This document shows positions 47,601 through 55,704 of a stretch of 64,000 bases of DNA, one piece after another. Under the pieces are notes generated by a model. It was not told the DNA's origin. It made no database searches and worked only from the letters and a program-made list of their open reading frames with translations. The number at the start of each line of letters is the position of its first letter. Position 1 is the first letter of the stretch. Made by a program: the position numbers and the translations under genes. Source of the stretch: Lachnospiraceae bacterium AC2028 (GTDB taxonomy: Bacteria; Bacillota; Clostridia; Lachnospirales; Lachnospiraceae); assembly GCA_000702685.1 (NCBI GenBank), contig JNJD01000006.1, forward strand, positions 434,001 to 498,000, given 5' to 3'.

Positions 47601-48235
47601 TCGGACGATCTGTTCCTTGCGGAAACGTTGATATTGATCTCGTTGCCTCTGTAGGTATATGTAACGCGGTTCTTTTTGCCCGCAAAGATAAGGAACTCCT
47701 CCACGCCCTGCTCGGAGCCGCGCTTATGTGAAAGAGCCTTGTAGGATAACTTGGTCTGGGTATCCGCATCCGCTATCACATAAGGGAATTCCTTGGAATA
47801 GAAAAGCTCTACAGCTTCATCCCAGTTCGATCTTGCAAGATTTGTGAAATGAAAAAGATTCTTAACAGGCCCGATGGAAGAATCCGGAACGGGTCTGATG
47901 ATATTGACGGTGAAAGGGATATAGTACTCTCCCATATTCGAGATGACGGAAAACACACCTTTAACGGTGTCTCCTTCGTTACAGTATTCTTTTTTAAGAC
48001 TGTAGGTGATCTCGGAATCGGATCCGGTAAGAGTGTCGGAAATAAGTTCCATCCTCAGATCGGAGGATATGACCTTTCCCTCGGGAACGGTGCCCGCCGG
48101 GGAATAAACGTGAAATGACCCTTCATATTCCTCCCCCATCGGAATATCAAGCTCAATCCTGGAACAGGAAAAATCAAGAGACAGATCTTCGGATGTGTAA
48201 TTGCCCTGTAAAATCCTCGAAAGAACCCGGCGCAT
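44606..48235 (-). CDS. Giant helical-repeat scaffold protein, DUF5717-like
   Basis: 1209 residues, no signal peptide and no membrane segment. The first 300 residues contain beta-sandwich-like stretches (RIELDIPMGEEYEGSFHVYS), the next 700 are mainly alpha helices with TPR-like spacing (for example AKLMQAHLLLIQGRDSEAEW), and the end is mixed. Ribosome site GGAGAGGGG and a strong promoter precede it. It leads a four-gene operon with the ASKHA-like, TPR and coiled-coil membrane genes. From memory it resembles DUF5717, found next to DUF5716 in Lachnospiraceae. I see no catalytic motif and propose a scaffold role. Confidence 0.75.
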   Translation of the reverse strand: MRRVLSRILQGNYTSEDLSLDFSCSRIELDIPMGEEYEGSFHVYSPAGTVPEGKVISSDLRMELISDTLTGSDSEITYSLKKEYCNEGDTVKGVFSVISNMGEYYIPFTVNIIRPVPDSSIGPVKNLFHFTNLARSNWDEAVELFYSKEFPYVIADADTQTKLSYKALSHKRGSEQGVEEFLIFAGKKNRVTYTYRGNEININVSARNRSSELKEIGIEIAKDGWGYTNLSVRCEGGFIFTEAKSLSGADFSGNICPLKLFVDPSACAPGLHPGKVILYNSYTELDIPVWLSVDRGVGSTKTQRARKNLSIKVTECYIRSMLGITAGSAFIAEMGRLIDQMLTLDEYDITAKLMQAHLLLIQGRDSEAEWTCRYASELLEKNEKGRASNSRTFVLDMAYLDYLSTSLPNEAVAKRSRRHLDEMSKRFSDDWRVRWLHAKVRYSENGDAEGLWNAMRKLCEEGCNSPGIFAEGTMLLKDNPRLASEPDRYTLQTILFGLRKNVLGEEMKENLLYISGRSRTALPLLLKDLEAMYTVSPDNRILEEICSQLIRSFRRDAESAAWYKRATLEDIRLTNLYENYVMSLDEDTFDDIPMNVLKYFSMSDTLDPLHTAYLYHYVIRHKRELGSLMEVYQPKMESFAMDQISKGIITRHLAAVYYDVLSPASLDRSNARIFADMLFSVWLQSSDPRFVKAYVYQKGFRHPWEYKLGEGGGWISVYGSDYVIALEDANGNRYVKSGEYTLEKLMLPGKFMKAVSDCVYDNDRFNMITLASSKKDDRIDDNNILRYQNLAASQELERSTADEYLLKLLDHFAQKGDRSSLITGLKHARPEMMTPANRCEVMRLMLMTADYKPIYDLIKNCGPYFADPRYMQTFLDRQLSEPSEEEDPVLTASAIYCISLGKKDGIILSYLSKYYRGQCKDLRNIWKMAGGYGVDRKSLEERMLIQMLYSGAFVGERNEIFSDYLTMSPDTEVVKAFLLQSCYDYFVHEKLISPGVFEELGSLANEGEQFPKEAALAYLKYYSENPKEITDDIRVRIIKLLGMMMKERIHLGMFQSFLSEDSFPEGDLRMKLLEVLDVMCDRTIIDYRASEGNSAIIHYTFANDSGDTGKYREERMREVCGGVCFKEFILFFGECVQYYITEETGNGSELRTSGVLRKNDVLGPAEGTRFGLISDMLVSNTLQDGETFDKLYDEYYQKEYMNRKLFSLE

Positions 48236-48269
48236 TTACCCCTCTCCATACATTCACAAAGTTACTGAA

Positions 48270-48298
48270 ATTATAGCAAATTTTCTGAATTTAGTAAA
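48270..48298 (-). promoter_or_regulatory. Promoter of the 41-48 kb four-gene unit
   Basis: TTTACT (48293-48298) and an extended TGCTATAAT (-10 at 48270-48275) at 17 nt spacing on the minus strand, directly after the htpG terminator. Confidence 0.8.
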
Positions 48299-48301
48299 CA
48301 A

Positions 48302-48328
48302 AAAAGCCCCGTAAAATACGGGGCTTTT
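48302..48328 (-). terminator. Intrinsic terminator after htpG
   Basis: Perfect stem AAAAGCCCCGTA / TACGGGGCTTTT with a three-base loop and T runs on both strands. Confidence 0.9.
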
Positions 48329-48344
48329 GAGTATTTTTTACCGG

Positions 48345-50414
48345 TTATTTTTCGTCGGCGAGAAGCATCAGAATATCGTTGCTCCTTGCGATGAATGTAG
48401 CCATATCGTCAGCCGAAAGAGGTGCCTGCTGGATCTTGGCAAGATCGTAAAGCTGTTCGCAGATAAGACGGGTGTTCTCGCCGTCCTCGTGTTCGGTAAC
48501 GTACTTGACGAGAGGATGTCCGGCGTTGAGGATAAGGGTCTCTCCCTCGCTTCCGAAATCGCCCATATCCATGCCTCTTGCGGCATACATCTTCATCATA
48601 TCCTGCATACGTCTGGTCTCTTCGGAAAGAGTGAGCATTGAAGCGACCTTCTTGTTCTTGAGCTTTTCAACCTTGATGGTGATCTTGTCCTTCTTGAGGA
48701 CCTTCTTCATGATGCCTTCGATCTTCTTCGTAAGCTCGCCGAGTTCCTCTTCGGTCTTCTTGGAAGTCTTGGTCTTCATGGCATCGGTGACGTCGGCATC
48801 GATACGCTTGAACCTTACGCCTTCATTCTTGCTCTCAAGCTGCTGGATGAAAGGCATATCGATATTGTGTGTGAGGATAACGGCATCCATCTTGGCAGCC
48901 TTGAACATTGCAATGTACTGGCTCTGCTGCTGGGGATCGGTGACGTAGTAGATGGTCTTCTCTTTCTTTTCGTCCTCTTTTTCCTCAGCTGCTTCCTCGG
49001 TCTTCTCCTCTGCGGTCTCCTCCGAAGCCTTCTCACCGTCCTCATCTTCGGTGTCGATGGGCTTGACTTCAAGGCACTCGGGAAGTGTCAGATACTTGCC
49101 GTCGATATTCTTGAAAAGGATGTAGTCATTGATCTTGGTGCAGAATTTGTCATCCTTGAGGCAGCCGAACTTGATGAAGGGAGCGATGTCGTCCCAATAC
49201 TTCTCGTATTCTTCCTTGTCGGTCTTGCACATTCCGGAAAGCTTCTCGGCAACCTTCTTGGTGATATACTCCGAGATCTTGGTAACGAATCCGTCGTTCT
49301 GAAGAGCGCTTCTCGAAACGTTCAGGGGAAGATCGGGACAGTCGATGACGCCCTTTAAGAGCATAAGGAATTCGGGGATGACTTCCTTGATATTGTCCGC
49401 GATGAATACCTGGTTATTGTACAGCTTGATGGTTCCCTCAAGAGAATCGTACTCCATGTTGATCTTGGGGAAATAAAGGATTCCCTTGAGATTGAAGGGA
49501 TAATCCATATTCAGGTGTATCCAGAAAAGAGGCTCCTTGTAATCCTGGAATACCTTGCGGTAAAACTCGAGATACTGATCCTTGGTGCACTCGGAAGGAT
49601 TTCTCGCCCAGAGGGGATTGGGCTCGTTGATGAGCTCGGGACGCTTCTTGATCTTAAGACGCTCCTTGCCCTTGGTCTCCTCGGTTCCGTCCTCTTTCTT
49701 TTCAACGGTGGGATGGATCTCTTCAACTACGACGTCATCGTCCCTCTTATCCTCGAGGTCGATGGTCTCGGTCGCATCGTCATCCTTCTTGGTGAGATAG
49801 ATCTCGGTGGGCATGAATCCGCAATACTTCTTCAGAACCTCCCTTGCCTTATATTCGTTGCAGAATTCAAGGCAGTCCTCGTTTACAAAAAGAGTGATAG
49901 TGGTTCCGACCTCGGTCCTGTCACCGTCCTTAATGCTGTATGATGTGCTTCCGTCGCACTCCCAGTGAACGGCCGCGGCATCCTTTTTGTATGAAAGGGT
50001 GTCGATATGAACCTCATCGGCGATCATGAATGCGGAATAGAATCCGAGTCCGAAATGTCCGATGATCTGATCCGAATTGCTCTTGTCCTTGTATTTCTCG
50101 ATGAAATCGGTTGCACCGGAGAATGCGATCTTGGTGATATATTCCTCGACCTCATCGGCGGTCATTCCGAGTCCGTTATCGGTAATGGTTATGGTCTTGG
50201 CAGTGGGATCGACCTGAACATCTATCCTGCCCTTAAAGCCTTCGGGAAGCTCATATTCTCCCATCATATCGAGCTTCTTGAGCTTCGTAACGGCATCGCA
50301 TCCGTTGGAAACAAGCTCACGATAGAAAATATCGTGGTCCGAATACATCCATTTCTTGATTATCGGGAATATGTTTTCACTGTCTATCGAAAGATTTCCC
50401 ATTTTTTCGTTCAT
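48345..50414 (-). CDS. htpG: Hsp90 chaperone HtpG
   Basis: 689 residues. The N-terminal ATPase domain has RELVSNGCDAVTKLKKLDM, TITDNGLGMTADEVEEYI (DxGxG-type ATP site) and IGHFGLGFYSAFMIADEV. A long acidic/charged linker (about 225-275) and a second acidic Glu/Lys insert (about 455-490) precede the C-terminal dimer domain. GGAGGCG before the ATG. Cytosolic dimer that refolds client proteins under heat stress. Its promoter has a CIRCE operator, so it is expected to be HrcA controlled, unlike B. subtilis htpG. Confidence 0.95.
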   Translation of the reverse strand: MNEKMGNLSIDSENIFPIIKKWMYSDHDIFYRELVSNGCDAVTKLKKLDMMGEYELPEGFKGRIDVQVDPTAKTITITDNGLGMTADEVEEYITKIAFSGATDFIEKYKDKSNSDQIIGHFGLGFYSAFMIADEVHIDTLSYKKDAAAVHWECDGSTSYSIKDGDRTEVGTTITLFVNEDCLEFCNEYKAREVLKKYCGFMPTEIYLTKKDDDATETIDLEDKRDDDVVVEEIHPTVEKKEDGTEETKGKERLKIKKRPELINEPNPLWARNPSECTKDQYLEFYRKVFQDYKEPLFWIHLNMDYPFNLKGILYFPKINMEYDSLEGTIKLYNNQVFIADNIKEVIPEFLMLLKGVIDCPDLPLNVSRSALQNDGFVTKISEYITKKVAEKLSGMCKTDKEEYEKYWDDIAPFIKFGCLKDDKFCTKINDYILFKNIDGKYLTLPECLEVKPIDTEDEDGEKASEETAEEKTEEAAEEKEDEKKEKTIYYVTDPQQQSQYIAMFKAAKMDAVILTHNIDMPFIQQLESKNEGVRFKRIDADVTDAMKTKTSKKTEEELGELTKKIEGIMKKVLKKDKITIKVEKLKNKKVASMLTLSEETRRMQDMMKMYAARGMDMGDFGSEGETLILNAGHPLVKYVTEHEDGENTRLICEQLYDLAKIQQAPLSADDMATFIARSNDILMLLADEK

Positions 50415-50467
50415 AATATACGCCTCCTTAAACGCAGTTTACGGCACTGCATTCTTCAAACAAACCT

Positions 50468-50496
50468 ATCTTATGACCCCTTTCCCGCAAAGTCAA
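50468..50496 (-). promoter_or_regulatory. Promoter of htpG
   Basis: TTGACT (50491-50496) and TAAGAT (50468-50473) at 17 nt spacing on the minus strand, directly downstream of the CIRCE element. Confidence 0.8.
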
Positions 50497-50503
50497 TAAA
50501 AAA

Positions 50504-50530
50504 TTAGCACTCAAATCATCTGAGTGCTAA
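50504..50530 (-). promoter_or_regulatory. CIRCE operator (HrcA site) of htpG
   Basis: A perfect TTAGCACTC, nine bases, GAGTGCTAA. It lies just upstream of the -35 box. This is the exact consensus for the heat-shock repressor HrcA. Confidence 0.95.
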
Positions 50531-50591
50531 CAAAAGCCTGCAAGTCCTTATAAATACTGCGTTTTACGACTTCTAAAACTTTTCTAAAAAG

Positions 50592-50814
50592 AAATCGGGA
50601 CGGCCCTGCCGGCCAGTTCTTCGTCCACGGGTGACGCAGAAGAAAAAAGTCGACGTTGAGGCGCTTGCGAGAAATTCGGTCGCCTGGCCTGAGCGAAGCG
50701 AATGGCCTGCGGCAAGAAGTATAACTTCGGAGTACTAAGAATTTCCGCCTAGCGCCGAAGTAAGGAGACTTTTTTCTCAGCGGCAGGACCCGTGCATAAT
50801 AAAATCGGGACGGC
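50592..50814. repeat. Unexplained inverted-repeat element between htpG and the 86-residue gene
   Basis: About 270 bp without a gene. CACGGGT (50626-50632) pairs with ACCCGTG (50788-50794), AGAAAAAAGTC (50641-50651) with GACTTTTTTCT (50767-50777), and inside these GGCGCT and GAAATTC find AGCGCC and GAATTTC. The 13-base AAATCGGGACGGC stands at both ends (50592-50604 and 50802-50814) as a direct repeat, the second copy being part of a terminator. It looks like a MITE or a structured RNA. No conserved ORF seen within it. Confidence 0.5.
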
Positions 50815-50826
50815 TGGGCCGTCCCG
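50797..50826 (-). terminator. Terminator after the 86-residue gene
   Basis: Perfect nine-pair stem CGGGACGGC / GCCGTCCCG with a three-base loop, then ATTTTATT on the minus strand. Confidence 0.75.
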
Positions 50827-50832
50827 GTGGGG

Positions 50833-51093
50833 TTATTCATCTTCAAGTTCGGAGAGGTACATGTCGTGGATCATATCGAGCTGTGCGATCATCGTGGTGG
50901 CTTCGCGCCCATAAGCTTTGGAGCACTTGTGGGAGACCTTTGAATGCTCTTCCTGATGATCATCCATCTCAACGGTCATCTTGACCGCACCGATCTCAAG
51001 CTCATTGTCGAGATGAGCTATCACCTCATCAATGAATTCTTCTGTCGGCTCCCTTTCGGGATAATCTATTCCCCTGTATCTGTCTTCGTGCAT
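50833..51093 (-). CDS. Small acidic protein of unknown function
   Basis: 86 residues, helical and acidic (pI low), with EEFIDEVIAHLDNELEIGAV and ATTMIAQLDMIHDMYLSELE as probable amphipathic helices. No signal peptide or membrane segment. I do not recognise it. It ends the unit trpS, glycosyltransferase, SseB-like gene and is followed by a terminator. Confidence 0.55.
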   Translation of the reverse strand: MHEDRYRGIDYPEREPTEEFIDEVIAHLDNELEIGAVKMTVEMDDHQEEHSKVSHKCSKAYGREATTMIAQLDMIHDMYLSELEDE

Positions 51094-51155
51094 ATCGTAT
51101 CCTCATTCGGAACGCAGGGTCCCTGTAACGGTTTTAACCGGTGCTGTCCGACGTT

Positions 51156-51626
51156 TTATTCTTCAGCGCTTCCTAGGCCGGCTTCTACATTGGCTGCCCT
51201 AAGGAGCGTTCTGATCGAATCACGGTCAAGGTTGAGCTGCTCTCCGAAGGGATTGATGGTAACACCCTTTACATCATTAACGGAAAGGGCATAATCGAGA
51301 AGCCAGATGATGCCTGTTTCGAGAAGTTCATGGCCTGCGCCGAGAGTCTTCTGCTCATTCGAGGTAAATGCCGGTATCCACGCTCCGTCGGGTGCTCCGA
51401 CAAGGCTGATCGATATCGGTCTTGAACCGTCCGCATTCTTTTCATCGGCAACATCATCAAATGTTGCACCCTTTTTGAGGATCCTTACGGAAGTAAGAAC
51501 CGTATCGTTTCTGTTGATGAATGAAACAAGTTCTTCCCTGAGCTTAAGATTGTTATCTTCCGTCTTTTTGAAAAGATAAGCGTTAACAGCTTCTTCAAGT
51601 GATGCACAACCTTCGTTAAGTGCCAT
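51156..51626 (-). CDS. SseB-like N-terminal-domain protein
   Basis: 156 residues. WIPAFTSNEQKTLGAG and VKGVTINPFGEQLNLDRDSI match the SseB N-terminal domain (AFTS and INPFG motifs). The domain is widespread and of unclear biochemical role; it is often an enhancer-type or immunity-type protein. Cytosolic. Starts after the glycosyltransferase gene with GGAGG before the ATG. Confidence 0.75.
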   Translation of the reverse strand: MALNEGCASLEEAVNAYLFKKTEDNNLKLREELVSFINRNDTVLTSVRILKKGATFDDVADEKNADGSRPISISLVGAPDGAWIPAFTSNEQKTLGAGHELLETGIIWLLDYALSVNDVKGVTINPFGEQLNLDRDSIRTLLRAANVEAGLGSAEE

Positions 51627-51652
51627 GGCAAACCTCCGTTTCCGATCATCGT

Positions 51653-53473
51653 TTACTCATATCTGTAATCCGCATTGTCATTTTTGAAATTGGGATTGTA
51701 ACAGCTGTCTTTGCCTTTCATAGAAGGATGCAGACTGTACAGCCTTTCCATCTCGGCGATCCTGCGCTTGGTCTTCTCGCTGTTCTCATCATCGAGTCCC
51801 CTGCTCACCGATTCGTAATGGGTCAGGGCAACATCCGGTCTGAGCACATTCACATAGCCGAGCTCAAGGAGCGAAAAACATAACGCAACATCATTATAAG
51901 CCACCGCAAAGGATTCATCAAAGCCCCCTGCCTCTTTGTATTTTGACGCTTCCATCATCATGGCCGCTCCGGTCACAACGCTGAAATTATATGGCAGGAG
52001 ATTCCTTCCGCCGTACATGACGACGCCGGTATCTTCTATTCCGTAAAAAGCATGTCCGGGTCCGACTGCGGTATTTACGACTCCGCAATGCTGGATGGCA
52101 TGTCCCCTGGGATAATAGAGTTTGCAGCCGACCGCTCCGACATGGGGAAGCTTAGCGTGTCCGGCCATTACCCCCAGCCAGTTATCGCCTGCGACCTTGA
52201 TATCATCATTCAGGAAAAGAATGATATTTCCCTTTGCATGCGATGCGCCCTTATTGCACATCCTCGAAAAATTGAACTGCTCCGGCTCGTGGAAATACGA
52301 ATCTCCGTATCCGCTCAAAAGCTTTTCATATTTCGCCTTGTTCTTTTCGTTCGATCCGTTGTCCACGACGATGACTTCATACCTGACGCCTGCTGCCACC
52401 GCATGAATGCTGTCGATACACCTCTTAAGTACTTTGTAATTATCCTTGGAAGGTATAACGATGCTTACAAGATCGTCATCGGAAACCGCATAAACCGGAT
52501 AGCACTGAACGACTTCTTTTAACGGACACCATACGATATCCGCCTTAAGACCTCTCCTTTCGAGAGCTTCTTTTTTCAGATTTACGCTCGCATCCTTTAA
52601 GTATTCCTTGGCTCCCATATCAAGCGCAGTCGATCCGCTTATCTCTCTCCAATGGTAGAGAACCTGGGGAACATGGCCGATCTTATCCGTGATCTCGGAG
52701 ATACGCATTACCAGATCGTAATCCTGCGCTCCGTCGAATCTCTTATCAAATCCTCCCACCTTCTCCACAATGCTCTTTCTGATCATGCAGAGATGGCATG
52801 TGTACATGATGGACATGAACGTATCGGGCGACCAGTCGGGCTTGAACTTGGGATCGTGACGAAGCGATCCGTCTTCGGAAAGCATATCCTCATCCGAATA
52901 GACCATATCGGTATCCGGCCGGTCGTTCAGATAGCGGACCATCTCAAGCAGCGAATAAGGCTCCAGCGTATCGTCATCGTCGACAAGTGCAATGAACTCA
53001 CCCTTTGCGATAGAAAGAGCGGAATTGGTATTCTCTGATATTCTTCCGTTCTCGCTGCGGTATACCACATGAAAATTCTCATACTTCGATTCATATTCCG
53101 AAAGGGTTTCGCGTACCGATGCAAGACTTGAATTATCATCGGAAACACAGACCTCGAAATTATCATAGGTCTGGGCCATGCACGAATCGAGACAGGGTCT
53201 TAAGAATCTGTCTTCGATATTGTAGATGGGAATGATGATCGAAATAAGAGGCCTGTAAGACAGATCATCGGGATGCGGGATTTCCGCTTCTCTCTGCCTT
53301 ACAAGCTCATCATAGGGAACAGGCTTGATCTTTCCTATGCAGACAAGAAATGCTTTCTTTACACTGCTTCCGGTAAAGATCATCCTGAAAAAATGCCGTA
53401 TTCTCAAAAATCCGAGTTTTATAACGACAAGAAGCCCTTTTTGTTTAATTTTCTTTATCAGGAAACGGATCAT
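51653..53473 (-). CDS. Two-domain family 2 glycosyltransferase
   Basis: 606 residues. Two GT-A domains in tandem: the first begins LISIIIPIYNIEDRFLRPCL with the metal-binding VDDDDTLEP (about residue 165) and the second begins LVSIVIPSKDNYKVLKRCID with ILFLNDDIKV (about residue 425). Both keep the DxD-like site, so both may be active. An N-terminal basic hydrophobic stretch could associate with the membrane. Bidomain enzymes of this type extend surface polysaccharides such as rhamnans. Overlaps trpS by 4 nt. Confidence 0.88.
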   Translation of the reverse strand: MIRFLIKKIKQKGLLVVIKLGFLRIRHFFRMIFTGSSVKKAFLVCIGKIKPVPYDELVRQREAEIPHPDDLSYRPLISIIIPIYNIEDRFLRPCLDSCMAQTYDNFEVCVSDDNSSLASVRETLSEYESKYENFHVVYRSENGRISENTNSALSIAKGEFIALVDDDDTLEPYSLLEMVRYLNDRPDTDMVYSDEDMLSEDGSLRHDPKFKPDWSPDTFMSIMYTCHLCMIRKSIVEKVGGFDKRFDGAQDYDLVMRISEITDKIGHVPQVLYHWREISGSTALDMGAKEYLKDASVNLKKEALERRGLKADIVWCPLKEVVQCYPVYAVSDDDLVSIVIPSKDNYKVLKRCIDSIHAVAAGVRYEVIVVDNGSNEKNKAKYEKLLSGYGDSYFHEPEQFNFSRMCNKGASHAKGNIILFLNDDIKVAGDNWLGVMAGHAKLPHVGAVGCKLYYPRGHAIQHCGVVNTAVGPGHAFYGIEDTGVVMYGGRNLLPYNFSVVTGAAMMMEASKYKEAGGFDESFAVAYNDVALCFSLLELGYVNVLRPDVALTHYESVSRGLDDENSEKTKRRIAEMERLYSLHPSMKGKDSCYNPNFKNDNADYRYE

Positions 53474-54501
53474 TTAGGTAACACGAATCCTACTTTTTTA
53501 TAGACCTTGTAAAGAGTCTTGTCTGCGACTCTCGATGCCCTTGCGGCGCCATCCTTATATACGGACTCCAGGTATGCCTTGTCCTTTATGATCCTGGATG
53601 CTTCCTCTCTTATGGGACGCAGGGTCTCGATAACGGCTTCTCCTACAGCGGGCTTGAACACGCCGTATCCTTTGCCTTCGAATTCTTTTTCGATCTCTTC
53701 GAAGGTCTTGCCTGTTACGGTTGAATAGATGTTCATCAGATTCGATACACCGGGTTTATTCTCCTTGTCGAATCTTACGCACCTTTCCGTATCGGAATCG
53801 GTTACCGCACGCTTGAACTTACGCGCGATGGTATCGGGATCGTCCATAAGGAATACGCATCCCTCGGGGATGGATTTGCTCATCTTGGAATCGGGAGTCG
53901 TTAGTCCGTAGATCCTTGCACCGGTCTTGGCGATGTAAGGCTCGGGAATCTTGAAAACATCTCCGTAAACCGAATTGAAACGGATCGCAATGTTTCTGGT
54001 AAGTTCCACGTGCTGCTTCTGGTCCTCTCCTACGGGAACATAATCGGGTCTGTAGAGAAGGATGTCGGAAGCCATAAGCGAAGGATATGCGAACAGTCCG
54101 GCATTGATATTGTCCTTATGCTTTTCGGACTTATCCTTGAACTGTGTCATCCTTGTAAGTTCACCGAACATCGTATAGCACTGAAGCACCCATCCGAGCT
54201 GTGCATGTGCGGGAACCTGTGACTGGATGAAAAGAGTATTCTTTTCGGGATCGAGTCCGCATGCGATATAAAGAGCAAGCTGCTCGAGAGTTCTTCTTCT
54301 GAGCTCGGCCGGCTCCTGTCTTACGGTAATTGTATGAAGGTCTGCCATAAAGTAAAAGCAGTCGAATTCTTCACTTCTTGCGCCCCAATTCTTGATTGCT
54401 CCGAGATAGTTGCCCAGATGAAGGTCTCCGCTGGGCTGTATGCCCGAAAGCATAACCTTCTTTGCGGGCGCCTGTGACTGCTGTGTTTCGATTTCACTCA
54501 T
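53470..54501 (-). CDS. trpS: Tryptophanyl-tRNA synthetase
   Basis: 343 residues. Class I signatures: GIQPSGDLHLGNYLGAIKNW (HIGH-like) and KMSKSIPEGC (KMSKS). Charges tRNA-Trp. It starts 19 nt after the membrane diguanylate cyclase gene and overlaps the glycosyltransferase, so it is cotranscribed with them. No T-box leader can be seen before it, and the gap is too short for one. Confidence 0.96.
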   Translation of the reverse strand: MSEIETQQSQAPAKKVMLSGIQPSGDLHLGNYLGAIKNWGARSEEFDCFYFMADLHTITVRQEPAELRRRTLEQLALYIACGLDPEKNTLFIQSQVPAHAQLGWVLQCYTMFGELTRMTQFKDKSEKHKDNINAGLFAYPSLMASDILLYRPDYVPVGEDQKQHVELTRNIAIRFNSVYGDVFKIPEPYIAKTGARIYGLTTPDSKMSKSIPEGCVFLMDDPDTIARKFKRAVTDSDTERCVRFDKENKPGVSNLMNIYSTVTGKTFEEIEKEFEGKGYGVFKPAVGEAVIETLRPIREEASRIIKDKAYLESVYKDGAARASRVADKTLYKVYKKVGFVLPK

Positions 54502-54519
54502 TTTGATCTCTCCGTTTAT

Positions 54520-55686
54520 TTATTTCTTGAATCCGAGCTCGGCATGATGACGTTCCTTCTCTTCGTACATCTGCGCATCTGCCGCTTTGAGCAGATCCTC
54601 GGGATTCTTGATATTATCTTTGGGATAGAACGCGGTTCCGCAGCTGATGCTGAGGCTCATGGGGAAAGCCTTTCTCGAATTAAAATCTTCAAGATTGGCT
54701 CTCAGGTCTCTCATATAACTGTCGATCATCCTGGGGTCGTCAACCTGGGGAACGATCACAACGAACTCATCTCCTCCGTATCTCGAAAGGAAGTTATGTC
54801 CCTGTGAGAAGGATTTTCTGATTATCTCTGATACTTCCCTGAGTGCCACGTCTCCCATATCATGTCCGAGATTGTCGTTGATGAGCTTGAACTTATCAAC
54901 ATCCATAAGGATCAGTGTGAGTCTTTCCTCGGAATCGGAATGCACTCTTTCGAGAAGATACTTATCCAGGCTTCCGCGGTTGTTAAGACCCGTGAGCGCA
55001 TCGATCGATATTTCATCTCTGGATCTGTTTATGTACAGAAGCAGCATGCTGATGCTCGTGAGAGGCCAGATAAGGCTTATTCCGTACATCTGAAGCTGTA
55101 TGATCGCACCAATAAAAGGAGCAACAACGAATCCCGCAAGTATGAGATATTCTCTCTTGGTGCTCGCAAGCTTTTCCTGAGTCCTCTTATAAAGAACCCA
55201 GAGGCTGATCCCGAGAAGATAACCCATAACAAGAAGTGCTACCGGATTGCTGACAGGTCCTCTTTCGTATCCGTTGGAGGGTGTGATCGTGAACACAGCC
55301 GAAGTAAACGGATTGATCAGCATGAGCAGAAGTGTGATGCCGATGGGAACATATGCCGCCGCTATCTGCGCATTTCTTGAACGGACCTTACCGGTCACCC
55401 TGTAGTGAACATAATCGCCCCAGGCCACAACGGACGCTATCTGGGATATGTAATATGCGGAAACATCCAGATGCATAAGTATATGTATATTGGTACCCGG
55501 AGTGTTTTCTATCGCCCACTGTATCAGGTCAAAGAAAAGAGTGCAGGTAAGAAGGATGAATGTCAGTCTCAGAAACCTGACATCCTGGGTATTATCAAAG
55601 CTTGTAAAGCATGTGAAAAGAATGATCAGCATTACAGCCAATCCAAAGCAGTCCACACCGTAATTGAATAAAATAAACTCCTGCAT
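54520..55686 (-). CDS. Membrane diguanylate cyclase
   Basis: 388 residues. Six or more hydrophobic segments in the first 205 residues (for example FGLAVMLIILFTCFTSF and PFIGAIIQLQMYGISLIWP) form a membrane sensor; a GGDEF domain with LSRYGGDEFVVIVP near residue 305 follows. The inhibitory I-site RxxD is missing (QGHN at that place). Makes c-di-GMP at the inner face. It follows the transglutaminase gene by 18 nt and precedes trpS. Confidence 0.86.
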   Translation of the reverse strand: MQEFILFNYGVDCFGLAVMLIILFTCFTSFDNTQDVRFLRLTFILLTCTLFFDLIQWAIENTPGTNIHILMHLDVSAYYISQIASVVAWGDYVHYRVTGKVRSRNAQIAAAYVPIGITLLLMLINPFTSAVFTITPSNGYERGPVSNPVALLVMGYLLGISLWVLYKRTQEKLASTKREYLILAGFVVAPFIGAIIQLQMYGISLIWPLTSISMLLLYINRSRDEISIDALTGLNNRGSLDKYLLERVHSDSEERLTLILMDVDKFKLINDNLGHDMGDVALREVSEIIRKSFSQGHNFLSRYGGDEFVVIVPQVDDPRMIDSYMRDLRANLEDFNSRKAFPMSLSISCGTAFYPKDNIKNPEDLLKAADAQMYEEKERHHAELGFKK

Positions 55687-55704
55687 ATGATTCTCCCTAA
55701 GAAT

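Noticed and set aside
50531-50832. 6S RNA or tmRNA in the gene-free stretch before htpG
   Set aside because: No conserved 6S bubble or tmRNA tag sequence could be recognised; it was left as an unexplained repeat element.
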